Source: Paenibacillus silagei (GTDB lineage Bacteria > Bacillota > Bacilli > Paenibacillales > Paenibacillaceae). Taken from it: a DNA stretch of 64,000 bases. The DNA lies in contig NZ_JAGGLV010000013.1 in the NCBI RefSeq assembly GCF_017874735.1, positions 62,001 to 126,000 of the forward strand, written 5' to 3'. Shown one piece after another: positions 54,892 to 63,530 of the stretch. The stretch's first letter is position 1. Each line of letters begins with the position of its first letter. The notes beneath the pieces were generated by a model, which did no database searches, had not been told where the DNA came from, and was given only the letters and a program-made list of their open reading frames with translations. A program made the translations under genes and the position numbers.

Positions 54892-56379
54892 ATGAATAAA
54901 GCTTCTTTTGCGGCTATCGGCATCCAGGAAGACCTTGCTGCCCGATTGTCTGAATTCGGCATCACCGAACCATCCCCTGTACAGGAGCAGACGATTCCGC
55001 TTCTGCTGGAAGGAAGAGATGTTCTGGCCGCATCCCAGACAGGAACAGGCAAGACACTGGCTTATCTGCTGCCGCTGCTGCAAGGGATTAACCCGGACTC
55101 GAAATCGGTGCAAAAGCTGGTGCTGGCCCCAACCCAGGAGCTGGCGATGCAAATTCTCCGTGAAGCGGAGCGCTACGGGGCACACCGGGGCATCCGGGCC
55201 ATGGGACTGATCGGCGGGGCGGCGATCAAGCGCCAGATTGACAAGCTGCGGGAGCATCCGCATCTGGTGGTAGGCACCCCGGGACGCATACGTGAGCTGA
55301 TCGGGCTGCGCAAGCTCAAGATGCACGAGGTGAGCACGATTATTCTCGATGAGGCAGATCAGATGTTCCAGCTTAGCGGTGCAGGCGAAGTGACGAAGAT
55401 CGTCAGCAGTGCGCTGCGTACGCGGCAGCTGGTCATGCTGTCAGCCACCATTGGACCGGAGACCCGTCTGCTGGCGAACCGGGAAATGAAGAATCCGGCG
55501 GAGGTGGGCATTGATCCGGAGATGATGACCGCAGCGAGCCTGGAGCATCACTATGTGGTGTGCGAGGAGCGGAACAAGATCGATATGCTGCGCCGGGTCA
55601 TCCGCCACTACAAGCCGGAGCGGGCGATTGTGTTCGTGAACGCTACAGACGATATCGCAGAGGTGACCGCGAAGCTGAACCATCTGGGGCTTCCGGCTGC
55701 TGCGCTCTATGGAGATGCGGACAAGGTGACGCGCGCAAACGTGCTGACCCGCTTCCGGGACGGCAAGCTCAAGGTGCTGGTCGCCAGTGACGTAGCGGCA
55801 CGGGGCCTGGACATTGAGAATCTGACGCTTGTCGTCAGCTTCGATCCGGCCTTTGACTCTGAGCACTATGTCCACCGTGCCGGACGGACCGGGCGCATGG
55901 GCAAACGCGGCTTATCCGTAACGATCGTTACGGAGCAGCAGACGTTCATCATGCGCAAATTCGCCCGCGAGCTGGATATCCAGCTGGACGAGCGGGCCAT
56001 GGCCTTCGGCAAGGCGCTGGCGGAAGGCGAGCGCAGTGATTTAGGCGGCGGGGGCGGGAACGCCCGCCGCGAAAGCGTTGCCCCGCGCGGCGGCATTGCA
56101 GCGCGCACCGGCAAGCCGCAGGTGCGGACCTCGGCGGCTGGAACAGCAGCCGGAGGGACGGGCGGCGACGCGCCGGCAGGCCAGCCGGGCGCAGCGGCTG
56201 GCGGCAGTGGCGTTACGGCGCGGCGCGAGCAGCACCGGCCGGGAGTGAGCGCCGGCACGCGCAGCGCGGCGGGGCCCGGGGGCAAGGCCCGCAGCCAGGC
56301 GGAGCGGGATAAGAACCGCAAGAATAAGGGAGCCCCGAAATGGCTCAAGAACAAAACCCCGAGAGGTGACGGTCAATGA
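54892..56379 (+). CDS. DEAD-box RNA helicase with Gly/Arg-rich tail
   Basis: 495 residues. Q motif FGITEPSPVQEQTIP, Walker A AASQTGTGKT, PTQELAMQ, TPGR, DEAD (LDEADQMFQ), SAT, then domain 2 with VFVNATDD, SDVAARGLD and HRAGRTGRMGKRG. After about residue 385 comes a disordered tail of ~110 residues rich in Gly, Ala, Arg and Ser, ending in a basic stretch (AERDKNRKNKGAPKWLKNK) that should bind RNA. Unwinds RNA with ATP; similar to CshB-like cold-shock helicases. The stop overlaps the start of ecsA (ATGA). Confidence 0.92.
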   Translation: MNKASFAAIGIQEDLAARLSEFGITEPSPVQEQTIPLLLEGRDVLAASQTGTGKTLAYLLPLLQGINPDSKSVQKLVLAPTQELAMQILREAERYGAHRGIRAMGLIGGAAIKRQIDKLREHPHLVVGTPGRIRELIGLRKLKMHEVSTIILDEADQMFQLSGAGEVTKIVSSALRTRQLVMLSATIGPETRLLANREMKNPAEVGIDPEMMTAASLEHHYVVCEERNKIDMLRRVIRHYKPERAIVFVNATDDIAEVTAKLNHLGLPAAALYGDADKVTRANVLTRFRDGKLKVLVASDVAARGLDIENLTLVVSFDPAFDSEHYVHRAGRTGRMGKRGLSVTIVTEQQTFIMRKFARELDIQLDERAMAFGKALAEGERSDLGGGGGNARRESVAPRGGIAARTGKPQVRTSAAGTAAGGTGGDAPAGQPGAAAGGSGVTARREQHRPGVSAGTRSAAGPGGKARSQAERDKNRKNKGAPKWLKNKTPRGDGQ

Positions 56380-57122
56380 ATACAGCTTCCGTATTGGAAA
56401 TTACGGGCCTCAGCGGAGGCTACAGCCTGAACAAGCCGGTGCTGCATGACATCGGCCTGCAGGTGCAGCCCGGTGAGATGGTTGGGTTAATCGGACTGAA
56501 CGGTGCGGGCAAAAGCACCACCATGAAGCATATCCTGGGGCTGATGTCCCCGCATAAGGGTGAGATTACGGTACAAGGGAAGACGCGCAGCAGCGATCCC
56601 GAGAGCTACCACAGTGCGTTGTCCTTCGTGCCGGAGTCCCCTCTGCTCTATGAGGAAATGACGGTTCGTGAGCATGTGGAATTCACTGCCAGAGCGTATG
56701 GTGTGGAACGCAGTGATTATGAATCACGCACCAGCCAGCTGGCTGCACTCTTCAATATGGAGGACAAGATGGATACCTTGTCCTCCCATCTGTCCAAAGG
56801 TATGAAGCAGAAGGTGATGATTATGTGCGCGTTCGTAGCGCGCCCGGCCCTGTATGTCATCGACGAGCCGTTCCTCGGCCTTGACCCGCTGGGTATCCGC
56901 TCCCTGCTGGATTTCATGCTGGACCTGAAGAAGTCCGGAGCTTCAATTCTGCTCAGCTCGCATATCCTCTCCACGATCGAGAACTATTGTGACCGGTTCA
57001 TTGTGCTGCACGGCGGTAAGGTGATCGCGGAGGGAACCCTCGCCGAGATGACCGCGAAGGCCGGGCGGCAGGGCTTGAATTTGGAGCAGCTGTTCTACGA
57101 GCTGGTTCAAGGAGGGAAATGA
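56376..57122 (+). CDS. ecsA: ABC transporter ATPase EcsA
   Basis: 248 residues. Walker A GLNGAGKST, signature LSKGMKQKV (replacing the usual LSGGQ), Walker B LYVIDEPFLGLDP, H-loop SSHILST. The sequence is of the EcsA type; B. subtilis Ecs affects secretion, competence and regulated proteolysis, and the exported substrate is unknown. The ATG overlaps the helicase stop by four bases, and ecsB follows after 1 bp. Confidence 0.92.
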   Translation: MNTASVLEITGLSGGYSLNKPVLHDIGLQVQPGEMVGLIGLNGAGKSTTMKHILGLMSPHKGEITVQGKTRSSDPESYHSALSFVPESPLLYEEMTVREHVEFTARAYGVERSDYESRTSQLAALFNMEDKMDTLSSHLSKGMKQKVMIMCAFVARPALYVIDEPFLGLDPLGIRSLLDFMLDLKKSGASILLSSHILSTIENYCDRFIVLHGGKVIAEGTLAEMTAKAGRQGLNLEQLFYELVQGGK

Positions 57123-57123
57123 T

Positions 57124-58344
57124 ATGGATTTGAAGGAGCTGCGCCGGCAGCGGCGCAGCCGGTTCACAGGCAGCCTGATTCCTTATGTCGGATATATCAT
57201 TCAGAGCGGGGTAGCCATGGTATTCCTGCTGGTATTGATTATGTTCTCCGCTTGGTATACAGCGCTGCTGCGCGATATTCCGCCTGGCGTACCGATCCGC
57301 TGGATTATGTTCGTCCTGCTGGTGCCTGCGGCGGTGCACAGCAGCTTCCGGACGTATCTGCAGACCCCGGATACGATCTTCCTGCTGCCGCAGGGCCACC
57401 GGATGAGAGAGTATTTCGCCCCGTCCTGGGTCAGCGGCAATGTGTGGAAGATTCTGCGCCTGGCCTTTATCCTCATTACATTATGGCCGCTGTACATACG
57501 CACCGAGGAGTCACCCCGGGGGCTGCTGGCTACCCTGCTGGTGCTCATTCTGGTCAAGCTGTTATCCAGCTACGGGTTATGGCGGGAGACGGCGATGCTC
57601 TCCCGCCCCGCTGCGGCTGGCTATAACCTGCTGCGCTGGGCGGTCGGCGGTCTAATGGTCGGGGCATGGCTATGGCAGCCGTCCATGCGCGCCCTGATCT
57701 TCATCCTGATTCTGGCCGCAGCCTATGCGGCCGCGCTGGCCGTTCCCGGACGGCATGCTGTTCCGTGGGAACGCCTGATCACCATGGAGAAGAACCAGGG
57801 GACCCGGGCGCTGATGGTCCTCAGCTGGTTCGTCGATGTTCCGGGACGCGAGCAGCGGGTCTATGCCCGCCGTTATCTGTCACGTTGGGGCAGCGGCCTG
57901 AGTTGGCAGCGGGATTCAGCCTACCGGTTCCTCTTGACCAAAAGCTTCGCCCGGGGTGACGTCTTCGGCATCGTCCTGCGGATGGCTGTGCTGGATCTGT
58001 TCCTGGTGTGGATGATGAAGGACAGCTATCTCGGCAGCGGCATCTATGTATTCTTCCTCTTCCTGATGGGCATTCAGCTGACGGCGCTGCGCAAGCTGCA
58101 CAGCGAATCGTTCTGGCTGACCGTCTACCCGCTGCCGGAGGGCAGCAAGGGCAAGGGAACGATCCAGTTTGTATTCCGGGCCCATCTGGTCCTGGCGCTG
58201 CTGACCGGATTGCCGCTCCTGCTTCAGTTAGGGCAGCGCCCGCTGGAAGTGCTGGCGACCTTCGCCTGCGGATTCCTGCTGGCGTATCTGTTCAAGGCCA
58301 ACTCCACCCGCAAGGAAGCGCGTATGGATGAAGACGACCTGTAG
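57124..58344 (+). CDS. ecsB: ABC transporter permease EcsB
   Basis: 406 residues, hydrophobic with about eight spans; it opens with a basic stretch MDLKELRRQRRSRF and contains QTPDTIFLLPQGHRM, a conserved EcsB segment. Membrane partner of EcsA. GGAGGG lies just before the start. No ecsC follows; a terminator does. Confidence 0.9.
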   Translation: MDLKELRRQRRSRFTGSLIPYVGYIIQSGVAMVFLLVLIMFSAWYTALLRDIPPGVPIRWIMFVLLVPAAVHSSFRTYLQTPDTIFLLPQGHRMREYFAPSWVSGNVWKILRLAFILITLWPLYIRTEESPRGLLATLLVLILVKLLSSYGLWRETAMLSRPAAAGYNLLRWAVGGLMVGAWLWQPSMRALIFILILAAAYAAALAVPGRHAVPWERLITMEKNQGTRALMVLSWFVDVPGREQRVYARRYLSRWGSGLSWQRDSAYRFLLTKSFARGDVFGIVLRMAVLDLFLVWMMKDSYLGSGIYVFFLFLMGIQLTALRKLHSESFWLTVYPLPEGSKGKGTIQFVFRAHLVLALLTGLPLLLQLGQRPLEVLATFACGFLLAYLFKANSTRKEARMDEDDL

Positions 58345-58396
58345 AACAGATTGCAGCAGCCGACAAGGCGTACCCGCAAGCGGGTGTGCTTATCAC

Positions 58397-58441
58397 AAAT
58401 GGCCTCAGACTCTCGCGGATGCGGAGTCTGGGGCCATTTTT
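58397..58441 (+). terminator. Terminator after ecsAB
   Basis: AAATGGCCTCAGACTC pairs with GAGTCTGGGGCCATTT (one mismatch), then TT. Confidence 0.85.
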
Positions 58442-58555
58442 AGAAGATAAGAATGTATAAAAGGGAATTCCCTCTTCATATCAGGTGGAGCAGGGAATGC
58501 TATAACACGTGGATCGGAGAGAGCACGCAGCTCCCTCCAGGGGACTCACTCCCTG

Positions 58556-58669
58556 TTAGACAAAGAGTGAACGGCTGATGATGACCAGCAGGATAAAGAG
58601 AACCAGGATCGCTCCAGTGCTTGTGAACCCGCCGCCGTATCCGTATCCGCCTCTAACTTCTTCGCTCAT
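58556..58669 (-). CDS. YjcZ-family sporulation membrane peptide
   Basis: 37 residues starting MSEEVRGGYGYGGGFTSTG, then a single hydrophobic segment (AILVLFILLVIIS) and RSLFV. The glycine/tyrosine head followed by one span is characteristic of YjcZ peptides found in spore formers. AAAGGGG is eight bases before the ATG at 58669; upstream in-frame codons lack a site. It lies alone between the ecs terminator and the aminotransferase terminator. Confidence 0.85.
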   Translation of the reverse strand: MSEEVRGGYGYGGGFTSTGAILVLFILLVIISRSLFV

Positions 58670-58766
58670 GTTCATTCCCCTTTCGCGTGTGAGTTGTTGT
58701 ACTTGAGTACATCGTATTGTATGTGCGGAGGGCAGAACGTGTATAGGCCAATGCCGTAGCACCGGA

Positions 58767-58798
58767 CAAAAAAATCAGCCCCGGCCTTCCGGGGCTGA
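58767..58798 (-). terminator. Terminator of the aminotransferase gene
   Basis: TCAGCCCCGG pairs perfectly with CCGGGGCTGA, followed on the minus strand by TTTTTTT. Confidence 0.9.
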
Positions 58799-58821
58799 CG
58801 CAGGTATGCACAGGCGGATGA

Positions 58822-60123
58822 TCAGGCCTTCTCCAAATCACGGATGCCCGCATAGACCAGATCGAACAGATCTTCCAGCTGATCCTCCTCGATACAGGAA
58901 AAGGCAATGCGCAGGTCGCTCTCGCCAAGGGCGATGGTGCCCAGGCCGTAGGTGTGAATCAGGTGAAGCCGCAGATCCTCCGCAGAGACAGTAAAGAGCT
59001 TCAGGCACATGAAGTAACCGGAGTTGAACGGATAATACGTCCATACATCATCGCCGTATTTACCGCTGTCCAGCAGTGCCTTCACTTTGTTGGCCCGGCC
59101 TTTCATGATGAGGAATTTCTCTTCCTTCTGGGCTGAGAATTCCGGCGCCTTCAGCGCGTCCAGCACGAAGGTCTGCGACGGATGCGCGCCGCTGGAGATG
59201 GTGGCCCGGATAATGCCCAGGGTTTTTTGTTCCAGCGCAGCCAGCAGCTCCTTGTTCTCCGAAGCGTAGGTGATGAAGCCGACGCGGAAGCCCCAGACGA
59301 ATTCTTCTTTGGTGGCTCCGTCAATCTTGACCGCCAGCACGCGCGGATGCAGATTCGCCAGCTTGCCGAACAGGGATTCCTTGAGTGAATCCTCGAAAAA
59401 AAGTCCGAAATAAGCGTCATCGCTGACCACTACCACATTAACGCCTTCTTCGGCAGCACGCAGGATAGCGGCAACAATGGCCTCGCCTTCTGCAAGGCCT
59501 GGCGTATATCCGGTTGGATTATTCGGGAAGTTAAGGAGGACGATGGCTTTGCCGCGGTCCTTCTGGGCCAGCAGGGCATCCAGCAGCCCTTCGCTGTTGA
59601 AGCTCATGTCCTCCGTGAAGAGCGGGTAATTCACGGTTTCAGTCTGGCGGCGGATGCCGAAGGTCAGCTCGTAATTCTCCCAGTTTTTGTCCGGATAAAT
59701 GACGGCATCCCCTTGCTCTGCGAACAGATCGGCAACGATGCTAAGCCCGTGGGTCAGCGCATTCGTGACGATTGGATTACTGAAGGACTTGCCTTCAAGC
59801 GACGGATTCTCCCGCAGCATCTTCTCCCGCCAGACAGAGCGAAGCTCAGGCTTGCCTGCTGGAGGTGCATAGCTGTACAGGTCCTTGGGGCTGAAGGCGG
59901 AGAGCTTATCCTGGATTACGCCAAGGTGCATCGGCAACCCGTTCTCGGTAGCAATGCCGATGGTGGCGTTATACTTTTTAGCATGAGCCGTTGCCTCTGC
60001 GGATTGGCTCAGAATCCCCTCTTTGGGAAAATAAATCGCTTTACCGAGACCAGAGAGCATATTGTACACATGTTCATTGCCTGCCTTGATGCTGTCATTC
60101 AATTGTCCAGCCAGTGGATTCAT
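58822..60123 (-). CDS. PLP-dependent class I/II aminotransferase
   Basis: 433 residues, fold type I. NFPNNPTGYTP with the substrate-carboxylate region, VVVSDDAYFGLFFED (Asp and Tyr near the pyridine ring), the PLP-binding Lys in DGATKEEFVWGFRVGF, and an Arg in LRIAFSC that should bind the alpha-carboxylate. Amino donor unknown. The frame is open to 60168, but GGAAGG is nine bases before ATG 60123. Monocistronic by appearance. Confidence 0.88.
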   Translation of the reverse strand: MNPLAGQLNDSIKAGNEHVYNMLSGLGKAIYFPKEGILSQSAEATAHAKKYNATIGIATENGLPMHLGVIQDKLSAFSPKDLYSYAPPAGKPELRSVWREKMLRENPSLEGKSFSNPIVTNALTHGLSIVADLFAEQGDAVIYPDKNWENYELTFGIRRQTETVNYPLFTEDMSFNSEGLLDALLAQKDRGKAIVLLNFPNNPTGYTPGLAEGEAIVAAILRAAEEGVNVVVVSDDAYFGLFFEDSLKESLFGKLANLHPRVLAVKIDGATKEEFVWGFRVGFITYASENKELLAALEQKTLGIIRATISSGAHPSQTFVLDALKAPEFSAQKEEKFLIMKGRANKVKALLDSGKYGDDVWTYYPFNSGYFMCLKLFTVSAEDLRLHLIHTYGLGTIALGESDLRIAFSCIEEDQLEDLFDLVYAGIRDLEKA

Positions 60124-60347
60124 CAGTTTCATCCTTCCGGTATTCTTCTGGGATATATACGCTAACATTGCCTAACATTATAACACCGTGGATTGCCCCC
60201 GTCACTTAGGAATGCTGCGTTTTCATAAATAGTTTTGGAAACGAAGCGGCGTCCCGTCCCCATGCGCAGCCCAGAAGATGTACAAATGGGAACCGGACAA
60301 GGTATTATGAAAAGTAAGCTTACGCTATATCTATAGGAGGGAATCAT

Positions 60348-61133
60348 ATGCTGCATGCATCGCCATCCTCTTTTGTAATCCTCCCGGCTCTGGCGAAGAT
60401 TGTCTGTGAACCGGGCTGGAAGTGGCAAAAAAGAGAGAAGCCGCTGCAAAATTACGATTTATTCTACGTCTGGAGCGGGGAGGGGACTGTTGTGCGCGGA
60501 GGAGTGCCCTATCAGGTAGGGAAGGGAAGCTGCTTCCTGTTCCGCCCGGGGGATTATACCAGCGCCACACATAATCCGCAAAAGCCGCTTGTGCTTACAT
60601 ATATTCATTTCGATGTTGCCGAAGAGGTGACCGAGGTGCCGGCGTTCTACCACGAGCTAAGTGAGACGGTGGAATTCGAGCATCTGCTGGCCCGTTATGT
60701 CCGGCTGTTCCTGGTGCAGACCTACGCTGCGGAGGAGGAGGGCCGTCTGATTCTGAAGCAGCTCATGATTCATCTGCTGCGGCAGGATCAGGCAAGGCCG
60801 GTCGAGCGCCATGTCAGCAACCAGCTGGCGGAGGTGATCCACGAGGTCGCCAACTATGTCAGCCAGCATCCCGGGGCGGCGCACCGGGTAGAGGATCTGG
60901 CCGCCCGTGCAGGGCTGTCCCCGCGTTATTTCTCGATCAAGTTCAAGGAGATCACCGGCTCCTCGGTCCAGTCCTATGTGATTCGCGCACGGATCGAACG
61001 GGCTCAGCATCTGCTGCTGTATGCGGGCATGAACGTCACGGAGGTGGCGGATGCGCTCGGCTACCGGGACATCTTCTTTTTCAGCCGCCAGTTCAAACAG
61101 CATACCGGGAAGAGCCCATCGGAGATTCGCTGA
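60348..61133 (+). CDS. AraC-family transcriptional regulator
   Basis: 261 residues. N-terminal cupin-like sensor (YVWSGEGTVVRGGVPYQVGKGSCFLFRPGD) and a C-terminal double HTH: HRVEDLAARAGLSPRYFSIKF and NVTEVADALGYRDIFFFSRQF. Usually a sugar-responsive activator. GGAGGG lies six bases before the ATG. No target genes adjoin it; a repeat-rich gap follows. Confidence 0.9.
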   Translation: MLHASPSSFVILPALAKIVCEPGWKWQKREKPLQNYDLFYVWSGEGTVVRGGVPYQVGKGSCFLFRPGDYTSATHNPQKPLVLTYIHFDVAEEVTEVPAFYHELSETVEFEHLLARYVRLFLVQTYAAEEEGRLILKQLMIHLLRQDQARPVERHVSNQLAEVIHEVANYVSQHPGAAHRVEDLAARAGLSPRYFSIKFKEITGSSVQSYVIRARIERAQHLLLYAGMNVTEVADALGYRDIFFFSRQFKQHTGKSPSEIR

Positions 61134-61177
61134 AGCGGCGGGATGTATCGTGCTGAGTGTGTTATAGGTACTTCGGG

Positions 61178-61277
61178 TGCTAGATGTGCCATGCGTGCCA
61201 TGTGTGCTATGTGTGCCATGTGTGCCATGCGTGTGTGCCATGTGTGCCATGTGTGCTGTGCGTGCCATCCGTGCTAT
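61178..61277. repeat. Imperfect 9-bp microsatellite (TGTGCCATG)
   Basis: About ten degenerate copies of TGTGCCATG/CGTGCCATG, one shifted by a TGTG insertion. The overlapping 80-codon frame gives Cys-Ala-Met repeats and is judged non-coding. Confidence 0.7.
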
Positions 61278-61327
61278 GCGGACCGTGAGGACCTTAATTT
61301 GCGAAAAAGGCACTTATTCTGCCCGCT

Positions 61328-61457
61328 GCGGACTCAGGGGCCGTTATTATGCAGATTGGGGCCGAAATGTAGGCGTATGGGCTAACTTAAGAGCATCTGA
61401 GTCCGCTTGCCCTGCGTGATCTGGCAGAATAGCTGAAATAGCGGCCCCCCAGTCCGC
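61328..61457. repeat. Imperfect inverted-repeat element
   Basis: Left arm 61328-61348 (GCGGACTCAGGGGCCGTTATT) and right arm 61437-61457 are complementary at 18 of 21 positions. A third partial copy of the GCGGACTCAGA end, inverted, lies at 61397-61407. Intergenic between the AraC and gpmA genes. Confidence 0.55.
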
Positions 61458-61545
61458 AAGGCAGGCCTGAAGTTGAAGCGGACACTGCGCTGTGACAAAA
61501 TAAAGGGAAGCACAGCAAAATATACACGGGAGAAGGAGAATACTT

Positions 61546-62295
61546 ATGTACGAAATAGTCCTGATACGGCATGGAGAGAGTGAATACAACCGGCAGAATC
61601 TGTTTACGGGCTGGAGTGATCCTGATCTGACGGAGAAGGGTGTTGAAGAGGCGAAGAAGGCGGGCAAGCTGCTGAAGGATGCCGGATATACCTTCGATCT
61701 GGCATTCGCCTCGGTGCTGAAGCGTTCGATCAAGACGCTGAACTATATCCTGGATGAGATGGATCTCCTGTGGATTCCGGTGCAGAAATCCTGGAAGCTC
61801 AATGAGCGCCATTACGGTGCATTGCAGGGCCTCAGCAAAAGTGAAACCGCCCTTCAATACGGTGAGGAGCAGCTCCATATCTGGCGGCGCAGCCTCTCGG
61901 TCCGCCCTCCGATGCTGAAGCCGGATGATCCGCGTTATGCCAGACATGATATCCGCTACAAGGAAGTGCGTCCGGGTGACATCCCGCGCGGCGAGAGCCT
62001 GGAGGATACCGTGCACCGGGTTGGAGATTTCTGGACCAACCGGATTGTGCCGCTCATCCGCAAGAAGGAGCGGGTTCTGATCTCGGCGCACGGCAACACG
62101 CTGCGGGCCCTGATCAAGTATATGGAGGATATCGACGAGACCGCGCTGCTGGATCTCAATATCCCGACCGGCGTTCCGCTGGTCTACAAGCTCGACGACG
62201 ATGTGAAGCCGATCAGCCGCTTCTACCTCGGTGAACCGGAAGAGGTGCAGCAGAAAGCCCGCGAGGTGGCGAATCAGAGTAAGGTTACGGAGTAA
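61546..62295 (+). CDS. gpmA: 2,3-bisphosphoglycerate-dependent phosphoglycerate mutase
   Basis: 249 residues, the usual length. RHGES at 8-12 with phosphohistidine His9, LNERHYGALQGLSK with the acid Glu, and SAHGNTLRALIKY with the second His. Interconverts 3- and 2-phosphoglycerate in glycolysis. GAGAAGGAG precedes the ATG. No glycolytic operon around it. Confidence 0.95.
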   Translation: MYEIVLIRHGESEYNRQNLFTGWSDPDLTEKGVEEAKKAGKLLKDAGYTFDLAFASVLKRSIKTLNYILDEMDLLWIPVQKSWKLNERHYGALQGLSKSETALQYGEEQLHIWRRSLSVRPPMLKPDDPRYARHDIRYKEVRPGDIPRGESLEDTVHRVGDFWTNRIVPLIRKKERVLISAHGNTLRALIKYMEDIDETALLDLNIPTGVPLVYKLDDDVKPISRFYLGEPEEVQQKAREVANQSKVTE

Positions 62296-62648
62296 CCGGA
62301 GCGGCGCTGTGCCCAGCTTAGCATTGATTATGTGCTCGTGATGAATATTCCTGTTGCCAGTGAGCTGGAGGATGGAAGCAGTATGCGTGATCTGATTAGA
62401 GCGTTATTCACCTGTGTGATATGGACAGCCTACTTCCGGAAATCGGAGCGCGTAAGATACACCTTTATCCGGTAAAAAAGCCTGGCGAACGCAACCTATG
62501 CGCTAATCCGGAAGCTTCATTTAGAGTTCAAAAAAACCCGTCCAAGGTACACAAATTCGTGTCCTTAGGCGGGTTTTGTGCTGTGCGGAAAGTGTAATCC
62601 TGTCCTATTATCAGTTGTGACGTTCGTGCAGGATCAGGTCCGGCAGAA
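62296..62648. other. 353-bp gap between convergent gpmA and psd
   Basis: Holds the psd terminator at its right end. A 30-codon frame at 62383-62475 preceded by GGAGG has no further support. Otherwise I see nothing. Confidence 0.4.
62532..62580 (-). terminator. Terminator of psd
   Basis: On the minus strand, AAAACCCGCC...AAGGACAC pairs with GTGTACCTT...GGACGGGTTTT with small bulges, ending in seven T. Confidence 0.75.
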
Positions 62649-63440
62649 CTAGACCGGCCGCCGCATCTCTCCCAGCAGCTCGCCCATCTTCACCTTCGTA
62701 TCCGGGGCCAGCCCGGGGCGCGGGGTGAAGGTGCCGCTCTCCATCAGCAGGACTACCGTGGAACCGAATTCGAAATATGCCAGGTCGTCGCCGCGCTGCC
62801 ATTCTCTGGCTGCCTCATCGGTGTAGCGGATACTGCTCACATTCATTGCGCCTACCTTGACCACGGCGGTCTCGCCATAGCTGCCGGCTATATAAGTAAT
62901 CAGCCGTTCGTTACGGCTCAGGACACTCTTCATATGGCGCATGCCGAAATCATTCACGGGGTAAGCCCGTCCGCGGATATAATCGCTCTCCCTCAGCTGT
63001 CCGGTTAACGGGGAGTGAATCCGGTGATAATCGGTAGGGCTTAAGTAGAGAACGAAATAATAGCCTTTCTTGTACAGTTCGAGGTGTGGCGAGTGATTAA
63101 GCAAATCCTCCAGCGTATAATCCTGCCCCTTCACATTCATTATCGTGCCGCAGTTGATTTCGCCCATTGCCGTAATCATCGCATCTACAGGACTGGCTAC
63201 GGCATGCTCACCGCTGGCCACCGGGCGCATTCCCGGCTTCAGGCGGCGGCTGAAGAATTCATTCAGTGTACGGTATTCTCCGGCAGCCTTCTCCGCCTCG
63301 GCGGCAGGAATCTGATAGGAACGAATAAATACCGGAATCATAAGGCGGCTGAGTCTGCTGTGGGATAAAGCCCCCATCAACCTGGAAAGCCATCTGTGCG
63401 AGGATAGCTCGGTCATCAGCCGCAGCAATTGTTTAACCAT
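62649..63440 (-). CDS. psd: Phosphatidylserine decarboxylase
   Basis: 263 residues. FNEFFSRRLKPG-like NEFFSRRLKPGMRP near residue 60, PVDAMITAMG, SPTDYHRIHSP, YPVNDFGMRHM and the C-terminal YFEFGSTVVLL. The latter contains the (L/F)GST site where the proenzyme cleaves itself and forms the pyruvoyl group. It makes phosphatidylethanolamine. GGGAG is six bases before ATG 63440; the ATG two codons earlier overlaps that site. No pssA next to it in the window. Confidence 0.93.
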   Translation of the reverse strand: MVKQLLRLMTELSSHRWLSRLMGALSHSRLSRLMIPVFIRSYQIPAAEAEKAAGEYRTLNEFFSRRLKPGMRPVASGEHAVASPVDAMITAMGEINCGTIMNVKGQDYTLEDLLNHSPHLELYKKGYYFVLYLSPTDYHRIHSPLTGQLRESDYIRGRAYPVNDFGMRHMKSVLSRNERLITYIAGSYGETAVVKVGAMNVSSIRYTDEAAREWQRGDDLAYFEFGSTVVLLMESGTFTPRPGLAPDTKVKMGELLGEMRRPV

Positions 63441-63530
63441 GCCCATCTCCCTTCCATCATGCAGCAGTGTTATCCTGTGCCAAGGGACTCCACCCGCTCT
63501 GCATTATATTGACATAGAATAGGAGACAAA

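Noticed and set aside
61143-61385. Cys-rich 80-codon frame
   Set aside because: It is the translation of the 9-bp microsatellite; no ribosome site and no homology recognised.
62383-62475. 30-codon frame after GGAGG
   Set aside because: Spacing of about 11 bases and no hydrophobic, charged or conserved pattern; chance is likely.
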